A program made the translations under genes and the position numbers. The notes beneath the pieces are model-generated. The model saw only the letters and a program-made list of their open reading frames with translations. It had not been told where the DNA came from and made no database searches. Shown here piece by piece: positions 44,172-53,480 of a DNA stretch of 59,052 bases (positions within the stretch are counted from its first letter, which is position 1; the number at the start of each line of letters is the position of its first letter). The stretch is taken from assembly GCA_945898055.1 (NCBI GenBank), contig CAMDGV010000023.1, positions 1-59,052 of the forward strand. The letters run 5' to 3'. This DNA is from Akkermansia muciniphila (lineage in GTDB: Bacteria; Verrucomicrobiota; Verrucomicrobiia; Limisphaerales; UBA9464).

Positions 44172-47100
44172 GTGTTCAGGGCTTTACGACCTCTGGTCAC
44201 CATGCCTAGTCTTTCCATTATGATACCATCGATGCCGTGTGCTGCAGCCGCGCTGTCGTGGCTGCTTTTCGCCTTGATGATGGAGGCCCAGACCCAGCGA
44301 CTTATTCCGCGAGCAGATGTCTGGCGCTTGGCCAAGGGATCCGCCGAGGCCTCTTCTCCGGATGCGACTGAATGGCGTGTCAGCACTTTCAATGATGCCG
44401 CCTGGTCTGCGGCGACACTTCCGGTCTTCTACGGCGAACCGTTGATGGGCACCGAATTGACCGACATGCAGAACCGGTATACCTCCGTGTTTCTGCGGCG
44501 TGCGTTCACGGTGAGTTCCCCAGCGGACGTCCGTAGTCTGATCCTGCGAGTGAAGGTAGATGATGGTTTCATTGCCTGGATCAATGGTCGAGAGGTGGCA
44601 CGATTCGGAGCACCAGATGGTGACCTGACTCTCGCTTCATTGGCCTCCGTGTCGGCCGTTGAACCGGTAGATTTTGTGGAGTACGCGGTGGCCTTGCCGA
44701 AGGAAGTGCTCAAGGCGGGGAGCAACGTGTTGGCCATCCAGACCTTCAATGTGACGGTGGGCAGCAGTGATCTGGTCCTCGATGCAGAATTGGAGGGCGA
44801 TTTGGATCAGCAGGCGCCCCGCATCGCCCGGATCCTGCCTTCCGAGGGTTCTGTGGTGGCTCCCTTCACCTCGGTTGAGGTGCTCTTCGATGAACCCGTT
44901 CAGGGCGTGGATGCCAGCGATTTGAAGGTCAACGGGTTGCCGGCGCAGTCAGTGGTGGCCGTGGCCCCGGATCAATACCTCTTCAGATTTCCTCAAGTCG
45001 GATTGGGCACGGTGGGTTTCCAATTTGTTCCCAGTCACGGAATCACTGACTTGTCTTCGGCGAGGCGTCCTTTCGCTGGTGCAGCCTGGTCGTTGACTGT
45101 GGAAGGGGGGAGCGAAGCGAAGGGCGTGCTCATTAATGAGTTCCTGGCAGTCAACAGTCGGGGGGTGCGCGATGAGGATGGAGACAATTCCGATTGGATC
45201 GAACTTTTCAACAGCGGCACTTCGCTCGCCTCACTCCAAGGATGGTCGTTGGTGGCCGGGATCGATCGCTGGGTGTTTCCCTCGCTCTTGTTGTCGCCCA
45301 ACGGCCGCCTGCGGGTGTTCGCTTCGGGCAAGAACCGCACGAACGACACGGCTCGTATGCACACCTCGTTCCGACTAAGTTCCACGGGCGAACGTTTGGC
45401 TCTACTCAATGCGCAAGGCGTGGTCCAAGACGAATACTCCCCAGCCTACCCGTCTCAGCGGGCCGACGTTTCCTACGGTCACGCCGAGGGGGCCCCGAAC
45501 CGCAACGGGTACTTTGTGGTTCCCACCCCGGGCGCCCCGAATGGAGCCAAGGGAGATGGTTTCGCGCCTGAGGTCGTGTTCTCGGTTTCCAGCGGCACCT
45601 ACTCCGGCACCTTGGAACTGGGTCTGAGTCTGAGTGCGTCGACCCATGCCCCTGTACCCACCGGGACAGTGATCCGCTACACGGTCGATGGGTCTACTCC
45701 CACCGAATCCTCGGCCGTGTACTCCACTCCCTTGAGGTTCATCAACTTGGCGGTCCGAGTGCGTGCACGCGCTTTCTCCGGCGGCCTGCTGCCAGGAGAG
45801 CTCAGAGGGGAGACCTTCCTCCCACTCTCATCGGCGGTGGCCAATTTCCGTTCCGATCTTCCGGTGATGCTCATCCATGATTTTGGCCAGGGCCGACCTT
45901 CGGCCAATACCCGGGTTTTCGCTCACATGCAGCTCTTCGAGCCTGATACGAACGGCGTGACCCGGCTCACCAGTGCTCCAACCTTGGCCACACGGGCTGG
46001 CCTTTCCGTTCGCGGCTCCAGCACCGAAGGCATCGCCAAGGCCAGCTACCGAGTGGAGTTCCGCGACGAGTGGGACAATGATCGCCCGCTGTCGCCCTTG
46101 GGAATGCCCGCCGAGGGCGACTGGGTGATGTATGCCCCCAACATCTTCGAGCCGGTGCTCATTCACAATCCGTTCATGCACCAACTCAGCCGGGACATCG
46201 GACGCTACTCCCCGAATACCCGCTTTGTGGAGGTGTATTTTGTGGGTTCGGGCACCGGGGCGATCGACTCAGCCAGTTACGCGGGCATTTATGTGCTGAT
46301 GGACCGGATCGAGGTGGGCAAGGACCGGGTCGATGCCGGGTCTTTGGAACCGGAGAACCTCACGCTGCCCTCGCTGTCCGGTGGTTACCTGATGAAGATT
46401 GACCGTTTGGACCCGGGAGATTCTGGAATTTTCGCAGCCAACCAGACGGTGGCCTTGGTCGATCCAAGGGAAGACCAACTCAAGCTCCCCGCCCGCGCCG
46501 CCCAGCTAAATTACATCCGCAGTTATCTCACGTCCTTCGGGACTGCTCTTTATGACAACACCCGGTTCACCAATCCCGTCACCGGATTCCGAGCTTACAT
46601 CGATACCGATTCCTGGGTGGATCATCACCTCCTGAATGTCCTGTCTTTTAATGTGGATGCCTTGCGACTGAGCGCCTTTTTCTACAAGAAACGCGAGGGC
46701 AAGATCCATTTCGGCCCGATCTGGGATTTTGATCGGACGCTCGGCTCCACCGACGGACGGGACTCCAACCCGCGGGTTTGGCGTTCGCAGAGCGGCGACC
46801 GAGGCACCGACTTCTTCAATTATCCTTGGTGGGATCGGGTGTTCCGTGACCCGGAGTTCTTTCAGGACTACATCGACCGCTACCAAGACTTGCGGACCCG
46901 TCATTTTGCCACCACCAACCTCTGGCGTCGGATCGACGATCTGGCCCGTCAGGTGCGAACGGCCCAACTCCGCGAGCAGAATCGATGGGGAGTTGCTCCT
47001 CGAGGGGGCAGTTATCAGGCGGAGGTCAACTTGATGAAGGCGTGGATTTCGAATCGGACCGATTTCATGGATCGTCAATTCGTGTCTCCACCCCGTTTGG

Positions 47101-48110
47101 CAACTCCCTCGGGCCGAGTGGCCTCCGGATTTGGTGCGGAGATCATCGCGCCCACCGGCCTGACGACCTCCGTCTATTACACGACCGATGGGTCCGATCC
47201 TCGATGGCCTGGTGGCAAGGCCAATCCCAAGGCCCGTCGCTACACGGGCAGTCCCATCACTCTGGAGGCCAATGCCAAGCTGGTGGCCCGTTCGGTGAAC
47301 CCTGTCCACACCGCGCTGACGGGTGCGAACAACCCGCCTTTGATCTCCATCTGGTCAGGCCCAGTGTCGGCCACCTATGTGGTAAAGATCATCCCGCTCG
47401 TGGTGAGTGAAATCCACTTTCACCCCGTCGACGGTGGAGCGCCCGGAGACGCGGACAATCTGGAGTTCGTGGAACTCTGGAATCGGGGCGAAAATCCTCT
47501 GTCGTTGGCCGGAATGCGCCTCCGGGGTGGCATCGACTTTACCTGGTCGCTCACCAATGCGCCGACCCTGGCGCCCGGTGCCTATGGGGTTCTGGTTCGA
47601 AATTTGGCGCGGTTCTCCCTCGCCAACCTGACGGTGACCAACCTGATCGGTGAATACGTCTCTGATCAGTTGGCCAATGACGGAGAACGGTTGGCCCTCA
47701 GCGGTCCGCTGGACGAACCTGTGTTCGACTTCCGCTACGAGGCCTCGTGGGAACCGTTGGCAGACGGGGGAGGGTACTCGTTGGTGTTGGCCAATCCGTC
47801 TTCGCCGGGAGATCCAACGTTGGCCGCCTCTTGGAAGCGCAGTGCGCAGATGGGCGGATCGCCCGGTGTGCCAGACCCCAACCCGGCCGAGGAACCCGTG
47901 CGAGTGGTGGCCGAGCGAGATGCGTCCAGTATTCGTCTCCGTTTCGAGGCGGTGGCGGGCGCTTCTCACCGGTTAGAGGAACGTCTATCTCTCACAGAGG
48001 GCGATTGGTCTCCGCTGAACCTCTGGCCCAAAGCTACGGTCACCCGGAGCGAAGAACTTTCTATTGAGACAGCAGACAGGACCCGATTCTTCCGGGTGCG
48101 CCGACTCTAG
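44172..48110 (+). CDS. Giant secreted CotH-kinase/lamin-tail protein
   Basis: The frame opens at a GTG (44172). The ATG at 44202 gives a plausible signal peptide ending near EAQTQ. Domains in order: a galactose-binding-like N-terminus (about 40-215), an Ig-like domain (to 315), lamin-tail domain (INEFLAVNSRG, about 320-430), a chitobiase-like YTVDGSTPTESSAVYSTPL (about 515), a CotH kinase-like core (about 590-960) with YAGIYVLMDRIEVG and GKIHFGPIWDFDRTLGS, a second YYTTDGSDPR unit, a second lamin-tail and a C-terminal module ending FFRVRRL. CotH proteins phosphorylate surface proteins in Bacillus. Here the target is unknown. The gene is G+C richer than its neighbours and starts beside a decayed element. 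Confidence 0.82.
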   Translation: MFRALRPLVTMPSLSIMIPSMPCAAAALSWLLFALMMEAQTQRLIPRADVWRLAKGSAEASSPDATEWRVSTFNDAAWSAATLPVFYGEPLMGTELTDMQNRYTSVFLRRAFTVSSPADVRSLILRVKVDDGFIAWINGREVARFGAPDGDLTLASLASVSAVEPVDFVEYAVALPKEVLKAGSNVLAIQTFNVTVGSSDLVLDAELEGDLDQQAPRIARILPSEGSVVAPFTSVEVLFDEPVQGVDASDLKVNGLPAQSVVAVAPDQYLFRFPQVGLGTVGFQFVPSHGITDLSSARRPFAGAAWSLTVEGGSEAKGVLINEFLAVNSRGVRDEDGDNSDWIELFNSGTSLASLQGWSLVAGIDRWVFPSLLLSPNGRLRVFASGKNRTNDTARMHTSFRLSSTGERLALLNAQGVVQDEYSPAYPSQRADVSYGHAEGAPNRNGYFVVPTPGAPNGAKGDGFAPEVVFSVSSGTYSGTLELGLSLSASTHAPVPTGTVIRYTVDGSTPTESSAVYSTPLRFINLAVRVRARAFSGGLLPGELRGETFLPLSSAVANFRSDLPVMLIHDFGQGRPSANTRVFAHMQLFEPDTNGVTRLTSAPTLATRAGLSVRGSSTEGIAKASYRVEFRDEWDNDRPLSPLGMPAEGDWVMYAPNIFEPVLIHNPFMHQLSRDIGRYSPNTRFVEVYFVGSGTGAIDSASYAGIYVLMDRIEVGKDRVDAGSLEPENLTLPSLSGGYLMKIDRLDPGDSGIFAANQTVALVDPREDQLKLPARAAQLNYIRSYLTSFGTALYDNTRFTNPVTGFRAYIDTDSWVDHHLLNVLSFNVDALRLSAFFYKKREGKIHFGPIWDFDRTLGSTDGRDSNPRVWRSQSGDRGTDFFNYPWWDRVFRDPEFFQDYIDRYQDLRTRHFATTNLWRRIDDLARQVRTAQLREQNRWGVAPRGGSYQAEVNLMKAWISNRTDFMDRQFVSPPRLATPSGRVASGFGAEIIAPTGLTTSVYYTTDGSDPRWPGGKANPKARRYTGSPITLEANAKLVARSVNPVHTALTGANNPPLISIWSGPVSATYVVKIIPLVVSEIHFHPVDGGAPGDADNLEFVELWNRGENPLSLAGMRLRGGIDFTWSLTNAPTLAPGAYGVLVRNLARFSLANLTVTNLIGEYVSDQLANDGERLALSGPLDEPVFDFRYEASWEPLADGGGYSLVLANPSSPGDPTLAASWKRSAQMGGSPGVPDPNPAEEPVRVVAERDASSIRLRFEAVAGASHRLEERLSLTEGDWSPLNLWPKATVTRSEELSIETADRTRFFRVRRL

Positions 48111-48114
48111 TCGG
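48101..48114 (+). terminator. Weak stem-loop overlapping the CotH gene stop
   Basis: CCGAC and GTCGG pair around a four-base loop that includes part of the TAG stop, followed by ATTTAA. It may be a weak terminator. The stem is short. Confidence 0.25.
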
Positions 48115-48743
48115 ATTTAATACGAGCCCTATTCAGATGCCTAGGGGGCCTTCATAGATCGTCAAGAATCCGGTTTCTTTCTGGCGGGTCCGGGTTTGCA
48201 AACGGTGGACATGACCCGGGTGCTGGTGTTTTTCGATTCGTTGTCAGGCAACACCGCCAAGATGACGACCAATTTATGCCAATGCCGGGACCGAGTCGCC
48301 CCATTCCGAGTCTCCCTGACGGAATCCGTCTCCGAATTCGAAGCAGATCAGTCGAGACTTCCATCGGGAATCCGTCAAATCGAGGTCGTCCACGATCGGA
48401 AAGTCGCAAATTGCTCTGGAGTTCACCTCAAGGACATCCGGAGCGGCTTGGGACGGTCTGTGCGAGCCTTCCAAACCCCAAATCCAATCCCTAACCGCAG
48501 CCAATTTTGACAAACGGAGAAAGTAGCAGAGACTTCCAACCGCTGGTCTAAAAAGAGGCTGTCACCCCTAGAAATCAGAGGCTAATGGCCACTGCTATTA
48601 GGAAGTTCCGCAGGGGTATGGAGAGGCTTTACTTCCAGAAATTGACTGATTCCACAAAGATAGACCTAGCTTTTTCTCAGTGTCAGAAATCAAATTGAAT
48701 AAGGTTTTTGAAGGTAAACACTCAGTCTCGGACGAATCAATCT
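48115..48743. other. Gene-free stretch before the BspA-like gene
   Basis: About 630 bases hold only short overlapping frames on both strands (for example 48196-48510 plus and 48274-48513 minus) with no recognisable domain and no consistent codon use. The middle part has a protein-coding look in composition and may be a decayed gene. The last 100 bases are AT rich and probably carry the promoter of the LRR gene. Confidence 0.35.
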
Positions 48744-51491
48744 ATGCGAAATGAGACCGTCGGTTTTTTGAAGGCTCGGAAGACTCTCTGCGGCCTTGGA
48801 TTGTTGTTACTCCAAGTATTAATTTTTCCCGCAGTCGCACAAACCCAGGGATACGCTTACAAAATCCTGAACGACACCGTTACCATTACCGGCTACAGCG
48901 GTCCCGGCGGAACGCTGACCATCCCCAGCGAAATGAATAGCCTGCCGGTAACCGCCATCGGTGACCGGGCGTTCTCTGGCAACCTCAACCTCACCAGTGT
49001 CGCAATCCCCAGTGGGGTCATTATCCTCCAAGACGGTGCCTTTTCTGACTGTCTCAATCTAACCGATGTGATAATCCCCAGCAGCGTCATCACCATTGGA
49101 TACTCGGCGTTCTCGGGTTGCTCCAGCCTGACTAATATGGTGATCCCCAGCGGGGTCACCAGTATTGAAGAAAGGTCTTTCTCTGGTTGCACCGGACTCA
49201 TCCGTGTCACGATTACCGGTAACGTCACCACCCTCGGATGGGCGACGTTTTCGGGTTGTACCAACCTGACCAGCATTAGCATGGCCAACGGGGTGACCAG
49301 TATCGAGAACTCGGTATTTTCCGGTTGCACCAAACTGACCGAAATCACGCTCCCCGACAGCGTCACCAGCATTGGAGATAGAGCGTTCTTTGGTTGCAAC
49401 AGTCTGACTAATATCGCGCTCCCCAACACCGTTAACAGCATTGGAGATTTTGCCTTCTACGGTTGTACAAGTCTGCCCCAGCTCACGCTTCCTAGTAGCG
49501 TCAATAGCCTTGGAGATTCTGCCTTCTACGGTTGCACAAGTCTGGCCTATGTCCCACTGCCCAGCGGTCTCACGAGCATCGGGGACTCTGCCTTCTATGG
49601 GTGCACTAGCCTCACCAACGTCACTCTCCCCGCCGGCGTCAATAACATCGGGTACTCTGCCTATGCCGGCTGCACTCAACTGGTCAGTGTCATAATTCCA
49701 GATAATGTGACCAGCATCGGGAAGTCAACCTTCTCGGGTTGTACTCGTCTATTTCGTGTTACCCTTCCCGACAGTGTCACGACTATTGAGAACTCCGCGT
49801 TCTACGAGTGCTTCAGCCTTACCGAGATCACCCTTCCGAGCAATCTTAACGTCCTTGGGTGGTCTGCCTTTTCTGGTTGCGTAAGTCTAACCAGTGTCTC
49901 CATTCCAATCGGAGTTTCTATCATCGAGACATCGACATTCTACGGCTGTACCAGCCTGACTAATGTCGCGATTCCTAAGAGCGTCATCAGCATCGAAAAC
50001 ACTGCTTTCTACAGCTGCCTCCGCCTTGGAAGTGTCCTAATACCGAGCAGCGTGACAAGCATCGGAGACTCTGCCTTCTCGGGTTGCACTCAACTAGCCC
50101 ACTTGACGATTCCCAACAGCGTTACGAGTATTGGGTACTACGGCTTCTATGGATGCGCCAGCCTCACCCAAGTTACCCTGCCGAACAGCATCACCAGCAT
50201 CGCTCCATTTACCTTCTCTGCTTGCACACAACTGGCCCGTGTCACCTTCCCGAACAGCATCATTAGCATTGGGCAGTCTGCCTTTTCTGCTTGCACACAA
50301 CTGGATGCCGTCACCCTCCCGAGCAGTGTCATCAGTATCGGTGAATCTGCCTTCTCGGGTTGCACTCAACTCAACAGCATCCTTCTTCCCGTCAATGTTA
50401 CTCAAGTCGAAAGCTCGACCTTCTCGGGTTGCTCCAGCCTGACTCAGGTCACCTTTCCTAGCGGTCTCCTCTCCATCGGCGAGTCTGCGTTCCTTGATTG
50501 CAAAGCACTCAGTAGTCTCAAACTCCCAACGACCGTCATCACCCTCGGAAGCAGGTCCTTCTCGGGTTGCTCCAGTCTGACTCAGGTCACCTTTCCTAGC
50601 GGTCTCCTTACCATTGGCGAGTCGGCATTCCTTGATTGCAAAGCACTCAGCAGTCTCAACCTCCCGACGACCGTCATCACCCTCGGAAGCAGGTCATTCT
50701 CGGGTTGCTCAAGCCTGACCGGGGTCACAATCCCGAGTGGCGTTACTACGATAGGATTCTATGCCTTCTCTAATTGTGCCCGCCTGACCGCGATCAATGT
50801 GGACCCGGCCAATTCCCAATATAGCAGCATGGACGGAGTCTTACTCGATAAGACCCGAGTGAGTCTGATCCAATGTCCTGCGGGCAAAATCGGTACCTAC
50901 ACTCTTCCCAGCAGCATCATCAACGTCGGATCCTATTCTTTCTTTGACTGCACCAATCTAACCACGGTTATCCTGCCCGACGGTGTCGTCCGCATTATGG
51001 ATGGAGCTTTCTCCGGTTGTAACAACCTGACCACTCTCACCATTCCCAGTAGCGTCGTCAGCATCGGAGACTGGGCGTTCTACGACTGTTCCCTTCTAGC
51101 TAACATTTATTTTCAAGGGAATGCTCCGCGAGATCCTTACACCGGGTTGATGAAAATCGGTGGGACGATGTTTGCCAAGTCCAACAGTGCAATCCTCTAT
51201 TATCTGCCCGGCACAATCGGTTGGGAATCGACCTATGAGCTTCGTCCCACAGTGCTGTCGCTACCTGAGATCCAAAATACCGATACCCGTTTCGGGGTCC
51301 GATCCAATCAATTTGGATTCAATATTAATTGGGCTATGGGGCGCGTTGTCGTCGTGGAAGCTTCCGAACACTTAGGGGACGCTACTTGGTCTCCGGTGGG
51401 AACGAACATCCTAAAAAACGGCACAACCTTCTTCAGTGATCCTCAAATAACAAACTTCACTTCCCGACTCTATCGCCTCCGAGTGCCGTGA
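48744..51491 (+). CDS. Secreted BspA-type leucine-rich-repeat protein
   Basis: I chose the ATG at 48744 over the TTG at 48708. It leads to a signal peptide (GLGLLLLQVLIFPAVAQTQ). From about residue 45 to 790 the protein is built of about 30 repeats of 23 residues with the pattern FxGCxxLTxVxIPSSVTSIGxxA (LRR_5/BspA type). One unit near 690 carries a longer insertion. The last 100 residues form a separate beta domain with VVVEASEHL, WSPVGTN and a final RLYRLRVP. BspA-like proteins bind host matrix, other bacteria or polymers at the cell surface. The ligand here is unknown. There is no transmembrane anchor, so the C-terminal module may mediate export or attachment. Confidence 0.85.
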   Translation: MRNETVGFLKARKTLCGLGLLLLQVLIFPAVAQTQGYAYKILNDTVTITGYSGPGGTLTIPSEMNSLPVTAIGDRAFSGNLNLTSVAIPSGVIILQDGAFSDCLNLTDVIIPSSVITIGYSAFSGCSSLTNMVIPSGVTSIEERSFSGCTGLIRVTITGNVTTLGWATFSGCTNLTSISMANGVTSIENSVFSGCTKLTEITLPDSVTSIGDRAFFGCNSLTNIALPNTVNSIGDFAFYGCTSLPQLTLPSSVNSLGDSAFYGCTSLAYVPLPSGLTSIGDSAFYGCTSLTNVTLPAGVNNIGYSAYAGCTQLVSVIIPDNVTSIGKSTFSGCTRLFRVTLPDSVTTIENSAFYECFSLTEITLPSNLNVLGWSAFSGCVSLTSVSIPIGVSIIETSTFYGCTSLTNVAIPKSVISIENTAFYSCLRLGSVLIPSSVTSIGDSAFSGCTQLAHLTIPNSVTSIGYYGFYGCASLTQVTLPNSITSIAPFTFSACTQLARVTFPNSIISIGQSAFSACTQLDAVTLPSSVISIGESAFSGCTQLNSILLPVNVTQVESSTFSGCSSLTQVTFPSGLLSIGESAFLDCKALSSLKLPTTVITLGSRSFSGCSSLTQVTFPSGLLTIGESAFLDCKALSSLNLPTTVITLGSRSFSGCSSLTGVTIPSGVTTIGFYAFSNCARLTAINVDPANSQYSSMDGVLLDKTRVSLIQCPAGKIGTYTLPSSIINVGSYSFFDCTNLTTVILPDGVVRIMDGAFSGCNNLTTLTIPSSVVSIGDWAFYDCSLLANIYFQGNAPRDPYTGLMKIGGTMFAKSNSAILYYLPGTIGWESTYELRPTVLSLPEIQNTDTRFGVRSNQFGFNINWAMGRVVVVEASEHLGDATWSPVGTNILKNGTTFFSDPQITNFTSRLYRLRVP
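50427..50702 (+). repeat. Two near-identical 138-base tandem repeats in the LRR gene
   Basis: 50427-50564 and 50565-50702 encode two 46-residue blocks (two LRR units each) that differ at only a few positions, for example LLSIGES versus LLTIGES and LKLP versus LNLP. The rest of the repeat array is far more diverged, so this is a recent in-frame duplication. Confidence 0.8.
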
Positions 51492-51569
51492 ATTAAACGA
51501 GGGATCATCCAGTTGAAATCGAGAGCGAACACCCGTTCATTCGACAACATTTGTCTCTAGAAAATAGCT

Positions 51570-53480
51570 TCACCGAGCCCTCAACCGATAGAGTCGAAGC
51601 CCATTGCCCAGTGGCAGGTCGATTTGAATCGACACTAAGCCCAAGTCCCCCAAAACGGCGGGCGGGGTTGCCCAAATACCGCTGGCGACTATCGCTTGTG
51701 AAAGCACCGTTCCTCCACCGGCGATTTCGACAGATTCAAGCTCATAATGGCTACTTGGACGTCCGGTCAGATTTAATCGAAGCAACCCTCCTGAGGCCGA
51801 AAGGACTTTGAGTTGAGCAACGAATTGAGGCGCTTTAACGAGGGCAGCCCCCCAGTTAGCTGCATCATAACCGGCAGCGTCCCCTACCCGGCGCTGAATC
51901 AATTGAGAAGCACTCAATTCCAAAAGAGGCCACGGAGCGAGGGCCGAATAACTGATTTTTTCGACGACATAATAAGGTACAAATCCGGCATCAGAACGAG
52001 GGGGTTGTTGAGGCGGATCGGGGCGGACCAACCTCAACTCTTCTCCCTCTGCGGATAACTGTCCACTGTAAGGACCGACGACCGGAACCGAAGCGGGCAG
52101 TGCTAGCAAAGCACGGACGGCAGCAAAATCGGATGTTCCAGCCACGACAATTCGTCCACCCGGAGGTAAACTCTCGGGTTCAGGAAATTGAAAAGTGATT
52201 CCACCTTCGATTGCCCAAGTATGGGCGGGATAAAACGGATCAAAAAGAGGCACCTCAGAACCGCTGATATTCAGAAGTTCGACAAACTCAATTTCACCCG
52301 CCGCTGCCGAATACCGAATCCGATTAAAAACCACCGGACCAATTCGGTGCGGAGCATTGGAGGATCCTCGCCCTTGACGGAAAAGCGTTATCCACTCTGG
52401 CGGATCCAAATTCACCACTTCTGTCCCCAAGGTCATTCGTGACATTAGTAGGAACGGTCCTATTCCATCGGGATAGCGACCAAAGGAAACCCCATTCGGG
52501 CTCGCCGGAAAGGACTGCACATCCTCAAATCTTAATAATCGACCGGCCCCATCGGCCGAGGTCAAGACAACGGCGTCGCCACGGGCTGCGCCAAAAGTAA
52601 AAGGGACTCGGTCACCCTCGGGTGTCGCTGGGTAGAACTGGGACTCATACAGCACTAGAAATCCGCGCGGTGGAAGGGTCGTGCCGCTGGGAATCCGAAA
52701 CCGAGTGGGTTCATCCAGTGAATTAGATAAATACCATCCTCCAACCGACAGCGTCGTATCCGTTCGATTATACAGCTCGACGGCATCTTCTAAGGGAGGA
52801 TCTGTGTGAGCCAATAGTTCATTGATCACCACCCGATTGAGTGGACCTGTCCCGGCGGTCCCAGGAGAACCGTGATACTCGGTCGATGCTCTCCAGTTGG
52901 TGGGAAGGTTCTGCGGACCAGCTGGATCCACCAGTTCCAACGAACTGCCTTGTCCCGCAGCTCTCGATGGCCATTCGCCCGTGACCCCGTAACGAACTTC
53001 GGTCAGCACCGCTCCAGAGGCCGAGGTCAACAGCAGAGTTTCCCCCGAATTATTTAATGCTCCGGTGTAATTCCCAGGCATCAATTGGGCAACAGAACCG
53101 TAACGAGCGACGAATTGCGGTGAATTGCGGCACAGCACAATTCTCTGGCCCGCTGCGAGGCGATAGCCGGCGGGAAAGGTGAAAGCAATGCCTCCCTTAA
53201 ACACGGCTCCACCCAAATCAGCCGATTGGTTCCCCGAATTCAAAAGCTCGATAAACTCCGCCTCGGCAAAAGCAGTACCGCCAGCGGGTTGATAGTGAAT
53301 TTCACTGATCACCACCTGCTGTGCCTCGATCAACGGGGCCGCAGGCCAAGTCCCCATCAGAAGGACTAAACAAAAAAAACGGAACACAGGTGAGGCTACA
53401 GATGAAACTGCAGGTCGGCAAAGTAGCTTTTGCTTTTTTCTGACACCAGATCGCGGTTGAATCAACCCGATGCAACTCAC
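51570..53480 (-). CDS. Secreted multi-lamin-tail-domain protein
   Basis: The 636-residue product has a signal segment (FRFFCLVLLMGTWPAAPLIEAQQ). An alternative GTG at 53387 would start just before it and avoid the 11-base head-to-head overlap with the next gene. Three lamin-tail domains are visible: VVISEIHYQPAGGTAFAEAEFIELLNSG (about 60-165), VVINELLAHTDPPLEDAVELYN (about 218-330) and VVFNRIRYSAAAGEIEFVELLNISG (about 400-500). The C-terminal part ends RLYRLRAR. It is probably a surface or extracellular adhesion-type protein. It shares domain types with the CotH protein upstream. Confidence 0.8.
   Translation of the reverse strand: MSCIGLIQPRSGVRKKQKLLCRPAVSSVASPVFRFFCLVLLMGTWPAAPLIEAQQVVISEIHYQPAGGTAFAEAEFIELLNSGNQSADLGGAVFKGGIAFTFPAGYRLAAGQRIVLCRNSPQFVARYGSVAQLMPGNYTGALNNSGETLLLTSASGAVLTEVRYGVTGEWPSRAAGQGSSLELVDPAGPQNLPTNWRASTEYHGSPGTAGTGPLNRVVINELLAHTDPPLEDAVELYNRTDTTLSVGGWYLSNSLDEPTRFRIPSGTTLPPRGFLVLYESQFYPATPEGDRVPFTFGAARGDAVVLTSADGAGRLLRFEDVQSFPASPNGVSFGRYPDGIGPFLLMSRMTLGTEVVNLDPPEWITLFRQGRGSSNAPHRIGPVVFNRIRYSAAAGEIEFVELLNISGSEVPLFDPFYPAHTWAIEGGITFQFPEPESLPPGGRIVVAGTSDFAAVRALLALPASVPVVGPYSGQLSAEGEELRLVRPDPPQQPPRSDAGFVPYYVVEKISYSALAPWPLLELSASQLIQRRVGDAAGYDAANWGAALVKAPQFVAQLKVLSASGGLLRLNLTGRPSSHYELESVEIAGGGTVLSQAIVASGIWATPPAVLGDLGLVSIQIDLPLGNGLRLYRLRAR

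Noticed and set aside
48196-48513. Overlapping short frames on both strands before the LRR gene
   Set aside because: No recognisable domain, no ribosome sites, conflicting frames. Treated as non-coding or decayed.
48920-51100. Regular 69-base repeats that look like an array
   Set aside because: They are in-frame coding repeats of an LRR protein without constant direct repeats and unique spacers, so not a CRISPR array.
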